64,000 bases of DNA from Hymenobacter citatus (GTDB lineage: Bacteria > Bacteroidota > Bacteroidia > Cytophagales > Hymenobacteraceae), in assembly GCF_014333615.1 (NCBI RefSeq), contig NZ_JACSCY010000020.1, positions 1-64,000 of the forward strand, read 5' to 3'. How positions within the stretch are numbered: position 1 is the first letter of the stretch; the number at the start of each line of letters is the position of its first letter. Below the pieces are notes generated by a model. The model did no database searches. It was not told the origin of the DNA and saw only the letters and a program-made list of their open reading frames with translations. Positions 60,336-64,000 of the stretch are shown one piece after another. The position numbers were made by a program, and so were the translations under genes.

Positions 60336-60350
60336 GTTTCGTTGTGCTGC

Positions 60351-61178
60351 TTAGGGCTGCAGCGTAAACGTGCGCGTAACGGAGTTAAATGGACCCGGTA
60401 TCAAATTTCCGTTGTTATCCACTAGCTCCAGCTTCACGGTATTTTGTCCCATTGGCAAACCCTCCATTGTGTAGGGTAGCCACTCGCTTAGCATAAACTC
60501 GGAGCCGTTGATGGTAGCACGTACTTTGTTGCCTTCCGGCGAGAGGGTCGTATTCACCAGGTAGAAGTCCAGCATCACCTTCTTGGTATCATTGCCGGAG
60601 TACGTGTCCTTCGGGCGGCTATAGAACATGTGTGGCGCCGATAGGTCGGCGTTCAGCGGCTGCACCGGTGCCGAACCTACATTGACAATGCGCAGATCAT
60701 AGGCTCCGCGATGCTTCAGGCTCTCGTGGTAGGAGCGCGACAGAAACGACAGCACAACGTGCTGACCATCCGCTATGTTCTTGGTGAACTCCGTGGTGTA
60801 GTGTGCCGTGTAGGGCTGGTTATCCACAATGTTGTGAATGTGCTGTCCTTTTTCCGAAACGGCCATTTCGTTGCCGGTCATGCCGCTGCTCATCTTCGTG
60901 AGCACAAAGTTGGTCAGGTCGTAGTCGAATGCTACGGCACCGGAAGGCGATGTGGAGCCCGAGGGGGGCGTTTTCAGGCGCAATTGTGCTTCGGGGTATT
61001 TCGGGGAGTCGTCGAACGGAGTTAGGCGGATGCCGTTTTTCTCCATCGCCGCCATGGTCGGGGAAGTAACCGTTTCGGCTGTGCTCTGCGAAGTACCCTC
61101 CGTTTGCTGGCGAGTCGTGTCGCAGGCGCCCAGTGCGAGTAACAGGGAACCGCCTAGTAGAAAAGCAGATGCTTTCAT
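60351..61178 (-). CDS. Uncharacterised lipoprotein
   Basis: A 275-residue exported protein with lipobox LALGAC in MKASAFLLGGSLLLALGACD. The remainder is beta-rich: AVAFDYDLTNFVLTKMSSGM, HVVLSFLSRSYHESLKHRG, VMLDFYLVNTTLSPEGNKVR, and a final Ig-like strand set (TVKLELVDNNGNLIPGPFNS). HxxH-like pairs (GQHIHNIVDN, YTAHYTTEF) might bind metal. I do not recognise the family. Start 61178 places the signal peptide at the N-terminus; the longer frame to 61274 does not. Divergent from the 2OG oxygenase gene. Confidence 0.78.
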   Translation of the reverse strand: MKASAFLLGGSLLLALGACDTTRQQTEGTSQSTAETVTSPTMAAMEKNGIRLTPFDDSPKYPEAQLRLKTPPSGSTSPSGAVAFDYDLTNFVLTKMSSGMTGNEMAVSEKGQHIHNIVDNQPYTAHYTTEFTKNIADGQHVVLSFLSRSYHESLKHRGAYDLRIVNVGSAPVQPLNADLSAPHMFYSRPKDTYSGNDTKKVMLDFYLVNTTLSPEGNKVRATINGSEFMLSEWLPYTMEGLPMGQNTVKLELVDNNGNLIPGPFNSVTRTFTLQP

Positions 61179-61313
61179 AGGTGAAATGGTGATGATATTA
61201 AAAACTACCGAATCGGATATCCGGCTGCGCCCCACCCCGGGACGACGTGCGATTTTTTTGAGTACTTTGCGCAAGTACGTAACGATTGCTCAAAAGTATA
61301 TCAATTTTCCGCT

Positions 61314-62291
61314 ATGGACCCAACATTGCTGGAAGAAATTCCATCGCTCGACCTGGCTGATTTCCGTTCCGGCGACCCGGAACGCAAGGCCCGCTTTGTG
61401 CAGCAGCTCGGCGAAGCCTACCAGAACATCGGCTTCGTTGCCCTGAAAAACCATGGCCTGACCGACGACCAGACCACCAAGCTGTACGACGATGTACAGG
61501 CTTTCTTTTCCCTACCCGACGAGGTGAAGCAGCGCTACGAAAAGCCAGAATTGGCTGGGCAGCGAGGCTACATCGGCAAAGGAAAAGAGCACGCCAAAGG
61601 CCGCAACACCGGCGACCTAAAGGAGTTTTTCCACGTGGGCCAGGAGGTAGACGACCCCACCGACCCAGTAGCGCAGGAGTACCCCGACAACATTTGGCCG
61701 GCCGAAGTTCCCGGCTTTGCCCAGCACACCACCGCTGCCTACAAAACGCTGGAAGCAGCGGGCAAGGATGTGCTGCGTGCCATTGCGCTCTATCTGGAGC
61801 TGCCCGAGAACTACTTCGACGACAAAGTGAAGAACGGCAACAGCATTCTGCGCCAGATTCACTATTTCCCCATCGAGAACCCCGACGCGGTGCCCGCTGA
61901 TGCGGTGCGCGCCGCCGAGCACGGCGACATCAACCTGATTACCTTGTTGATGGGTGCCTCAGCCGACGGCTTGCAAGTGCTACGCCGCGATGGAAAGTGG
62001 ATTCCTATCACAGCCCTACCCGACCAGATTGTGGTGAACGTGGGCGACATGCTGCAACGTCTCACCAACGGCGTACTCCGGAGCACCATTCACCGCGTGG
62101 TGAACCCGCCCCGCGAGAAGATGAACTCCTCGCGCTACTCGGTGCCCTTCTTTATGCATCCACGCTCTGAGATGAGCCTGGCTGCGCTGGAAAGCTGCGT
62201 TACCCCCGATAACCCCAAACAGCAGCCCGACGTGACAGCCGGTGAGTTCCTGAACGAACGCCTAATTGAGTTGGGCCTGAAGAAGAAATAA
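61314..62291 (+). CDS. Isopenicillin N synthase-like 2OG-Fe(II) oxygenase
   Basis: A 325-residue non-haem iron oxygenase. The N-terminal DIOX_N domain (VQQLGEAYQNIGFVALKNHG) is followed by the double-stranded beta helix with iron ligands H203 and D205 (EHGDINLITLL) and H260 (RSTIHRVVNP). The 2OG-binding RxS is in SSRYSVPFFMHP. Members hydroxylate or desaturate small molecules; the substrate is not deducible. It is monocistronic by appearance, with a strong terminator 23 bp after the stop. Confidence 0.9.
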   Translation: MDPTLLEEIPSLDLADFRSGDPERKARFVQQLGEAYQNIGFVALKNHGLTDDQTTKLYDDVQAFFSLPDEVKQRYEKPELAGQRGYIGKGKEHAKGRNTGDLKEFFHVGQEVDDPTDPVAQEYPDNIWPAEVPGFAQHTTAAYKTLEAAGKDVLRAIALYLELPENYFDDKVKNGNSILRQIHYFPIENPDAVPADAVRAAEHGDINLITLLMGASADGLQVLRRDGKWIPITALPDQIVVNVGDMLQRLTNGVLRSTIHRVVNPPREKMNSSRYSVPFFMHPRSEMSLAALESCVTPDNPKQQPDVTAGEFLNERLIELGLKKK

Positions 62292-62313
62292 ACCCTTCAG
62301 GTTAGCAGATAGT

Positions 62314-62366
62314 ACAGTTGCCAGTGAGCAGAGGGTTGCCCGCCTACTCACTGGCAACTGTTTTTT
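62314..62366 (+). terminator. Intrinsic terminator
   Basis: 15-bp perfect arms (ACAGTTGCCAGTGAG, 62314-62328; complement 62347-62361), 18-nt loop, followed by TTTTT; after the 2OG oxygenase gene. Confidence 0.9.
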
Positions 62367-62436
62367 GGATCTGGGTAACTTTCCCTACCTCCTACCCGAA
62401 TACTGCACCACGTGTAACGCATAACCCGGCACTGCA

Positions 62437-63657
62437 TTGGAAGAGGTACAGCTGGCACCGCCCCCGCGCCGCGGCCAACGCACCCGGCGGGTACGCGGCC
62501 TTATTTTTCTGAAAGACGTGGCCGCGCTCAGCCTGTCGTCGTTTGGCGGGCCGCAGGCGCACATTGCCATGATGATGCGCCTATTGGTGGAGAAACGCCG
62601 CTACCTCACCACCGCCGAACTACTCGAAATATCGGCCTTGTGCCAGATTTTGCCGGGGCCGGCCTCTACGCAGACCATCACGGCCATTGGTTTTCGGCTG
62701 GGAGGTCCTAACCTGGCCTACCTCACGGCTCTGATTTGGGTGCTGCCTTCCGTTATTATCATGACGGTAGCCGGTATTAGCATCAGTTATCTAGATAAGA
62801 GTCTGGTCACTAGATTGATGCAGTATATTCAGCCGGTGGCCGTGGGCTTTGTCTTTTACTCGGCCTATAAGATTGGCCGTAAGGTAGTCCAAACCAAGAC
62901 CTCTACGGCCCTCATTGTGGCCTCCGCACTAATAGCGTATTTCTTTCAGCTGCCGTGGGTACTACCCCTGCTTTTGCTTATCGGTGGGCTGATTACCACC
63001 TTTCGCTACCGCAAGCTACCCCAACAAGAAAAAAAGCCGCTGCAAATAGAATGGGCCAATGGTATTCTATGGCTAGGTGTGTTGTTGGTAGCGGCTGTAG
63101 TGGGCTCATACACCCAGCTGCTACCCGTGCGGCTATTCGAGAACTTTTACCGCAACAGCAGCCTGGTTTTTGGCGGCGGGCAGGTGCTGGCCCCGCTTTT
63201 CTATGCCGAGTTCGTTGAGTTCAAGCACTACCTGAGTGGCCCCGAATTTCTTTCAGGCTATGGTCTGACCCAGGCACTACCTGGCCCCAATTTCTCGCTG
63301 GCTTCCTACATTGGCGCTTTGGCTATGCACACAGGAGGATACGGCCTGAGCGGCCAGTTGCTGGGGGCGGCCGTGGGGGCCGTGGGCATCTTCCTACCCG
63401 GTACTCTACTGATTTTCTTTGCTATCCGCTTCTGGGACCACCTGAAGCAGTATCGCGTGGTGCAGGCCTCGCTGGAGGGCATCAATGCCGTAGCGGCAGG
63501 ACTGGTATGGGCAGCGGCTTTGCTCCTCTACCATCCTCTACCCGATACTACCACCAACATCGTGCTAGTGGTAGCTACTTTTCTGGTACTGCTTTGGGAG
63601 AAGATTCCTTCCTACGTGCTAGTAGGCGCCGCACTGGTAGCGGGGGTAATTATTTGA
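62437..63657 (+). CDS. chrA: Chromate transporter (ChrA, two-domain)
   Basis: A 406-residue CHR-family inner-membrane exporter, expected to expel chromate by proton antiport. Both homologous halves are present: LSLSSFGGPQAHIAMM with LCQILPGPASTQT in the first, and LVFGGGQVLAPLFYAEFVE with LTQALPGPNFSLASYIG in the second. About 10-11 helices. The start is probably TTG at 62437: an in-frame stop lies just upstream (62422-62424) and no ATG or GTG occurs before the conserved FGGPQ motif that could begin a complete first helix. The gene overlaps the convergent coiled-coil gene by 8 bp. Confidence 0.9.
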   Translation: MEEVQLAPPPRRGQRTRRVRGLIFLKDVAALSLSSFGGPQAHIAMMMRLLVEKRRYLTTAELLEISALCQILPGPASTQTITAIGFRLGGPNLAYLTALIWVLPSVIIMTVAGISISYLDKSLVTRLMQYIQPVAVGFVFYSAYKIGRKVVQTKTSTALIVASALIAYFFQLPWVLPLLLLIGGLITTFRYRKLPQQEKKPLQIEWANGILWLGVLLVAAVVGSYTQLLPVRLFENFYRNSSLVFGGGQVLAPLFYAEFVEFKHYLSGPEFLSGYGLTQALPGPNFSLASYIGALAMHTGGYGLSGQLLGAAVGAVGIFLPGTLLIFFAIRFWDHLKQYRVVQASLEGINAVAAGLVWAAALLLYHPLPDTTTNIVLVVATFLVLLWEKIPSYVLVGAALVAGVII

Positions 63658-64000
63658 GCTTACTCAGAATCAAATCCAGCTTCTCATTGGTGCTGATCTG
63701 CCCGGCTTTCAAACCGGCCATATCCGCCTTCAAACCGGCCACATCCGTCTTCAGCCCAGCCACGTCCGTCTTCAAACCGGCTACGTCCGTCTTCAAACCG
63801 GCTACGTCAGCTTTTAGCTCTGCGATATCTGCTTTCATCACTATCTGCTCACGCAGGATAAAGCTGATATTGCTGCTTTGCAGCGTAACCACTTCGGTCA
63901 GTTGGCCTACGGCAGAGCTAAGCTGTTTGAGTTGGGCCGTGTGGCGGTCCAGGATGGTCATGGCCTCCGCTATCATGGGTTCAAGCTGATCTAGGCGCTG
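63650..64000 (-). CDS. Coiled-coil heptad-repeat protein (5' end beyond the window)
   Basis: The 3' part of a gene on the minus strand. The frame stays open to the right edge, so the ATG at 63976 may be internal; the upstream residues (QRLDQLEP) also look helical. The visible 117 or so residues are all coiled coil: a leader helix (ILDRHTAQLKQLSSAVGQLT) and six near-identical heptads of the type ADVAGLK or TDVAGLK. No membrane segment or enzymatic motif. It could be a structural or oligomerisation protein. A shadow origin is unlikely because the heptad pattern is regular in this frame. Confidence 0.7.
   Translation of the reverse strand, partial: QRLDQLEPMIAEAMTILDRHTAQLKQLSSAVGQLTEVVTLQSSNISFILREQIVMKADIAELKADVAGLKTDVAGLKTDVAGLKTDVAGLKADMAGLKAGQISTNEKLDLILSKLK
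63706..63831. repeat. 21-bp tandem repeats (six units)
   Basis: Six imperfect copies of a 21-bp unit (for example CTTCAAACCGGCTACGTCCGT) encode successive heptads of the coiled-coil protein. Copies differ by a few bases, and the two central ones are nearly identical, so copy number may vary between strains. Confidence 0.85.

Overview
The window reads as a chromosomal segment of a Bacteroidota bacterium, most likely Hymenobacter or a close relative (inference). The evidence is as follows. Secreted proteins end in type IX secretion (T9SS) sorting domains. Promoters resemble the Bacteroidota consensus TTTG / TAnnTTTG, and no Shine-Dalgarno sites are obvious. The gene set fits (FloA/NfeD, OmpP1/FadL, PD40-OmpA, BlaI/M56 pair, archaeal-type ProS), the coding DNA is GC-rich, and the hexamer CTACCC/GGGTAG is conspicuously frequent. 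I see no rRNA, tRNA, CRISPR array, transposase or phage genes.

Layout. 0-7 kb (minus strand): a threonine pathway block thrA-thrB-thrC, followed by a haem-c lipoprotein and a TrpF-like isomerase. Ahead of thrA lies what looks like a complete transcription attenuator: promoter, a 30-codon Thr/Ile-rich leader peptide, and mutually exclusive antiterminator and terminator hairpins. 7-10 kb: prfA and an FAD amine oxidoreductase. 10-13.4 kb: an AT-rich CotH-kinase gene with a 0.6 kb AT-rich gap, then a secreted phosphoesterase; both carry T9SS tails. 13.4-19.5 kb: three enzymes of kynurenine-to-quinolinate (NAD) synthesis (3-hydroxyanthranilate dioxygenase, kynureninase, kynurenine monooxygenase) with an SDR, a membrane protein and AlkB among them. 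19.8-26.4 kb: a LytTR response regulator convergent with a large hybrid histidine kinase, a PAP2-like membrane protein and sigma-54. 26.6-30.8 kb: asnS, a polytopic membrane protein in a segment flanked by a 34-bp direct repeat of the asnS 3' end, and a GDSL esterase.

31-39 kb is an alpha-glucan utilisation block: phosphorylase, two secreted GH13 amylases and an MFS sugar transporter. A compact inverted-repeat cassette carrying a GxxExxY gene sits between the amylases. 39-47 kb: an M16 protease and a GT2 / polytopic membrane protein / GT2 cell-surface glycosylation set. 47-51.7 kb: a TonB-C lipoprotein, then BlaI and an M56 (BlaR1-type) protease fused to a POTRA-like tail, then an unknown lipoprotein. 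51.7-64 kb: OmpP1/FadL porin, Tyr/Gly-rich lipoprotein, proS, nfeD-floA, PD40-OmpA protein, an unknown lipoprotein, a 2OG oxygenase, chromate transporter and a partial coiled-coil gene.

A second layer is a dense set of long intergenic inverted repeats (arms about 38-76 bp, loops about 18-90 nt). Several sit between co-directional genes, and one supplies the C-terminal codons of thrB. The most noteworthy items are the thr attenuator, the asnS-end duplication, the GxxExxY cassette, the M56-POTRA fusion and the phosphorylase lacking its expected PLP lysine.
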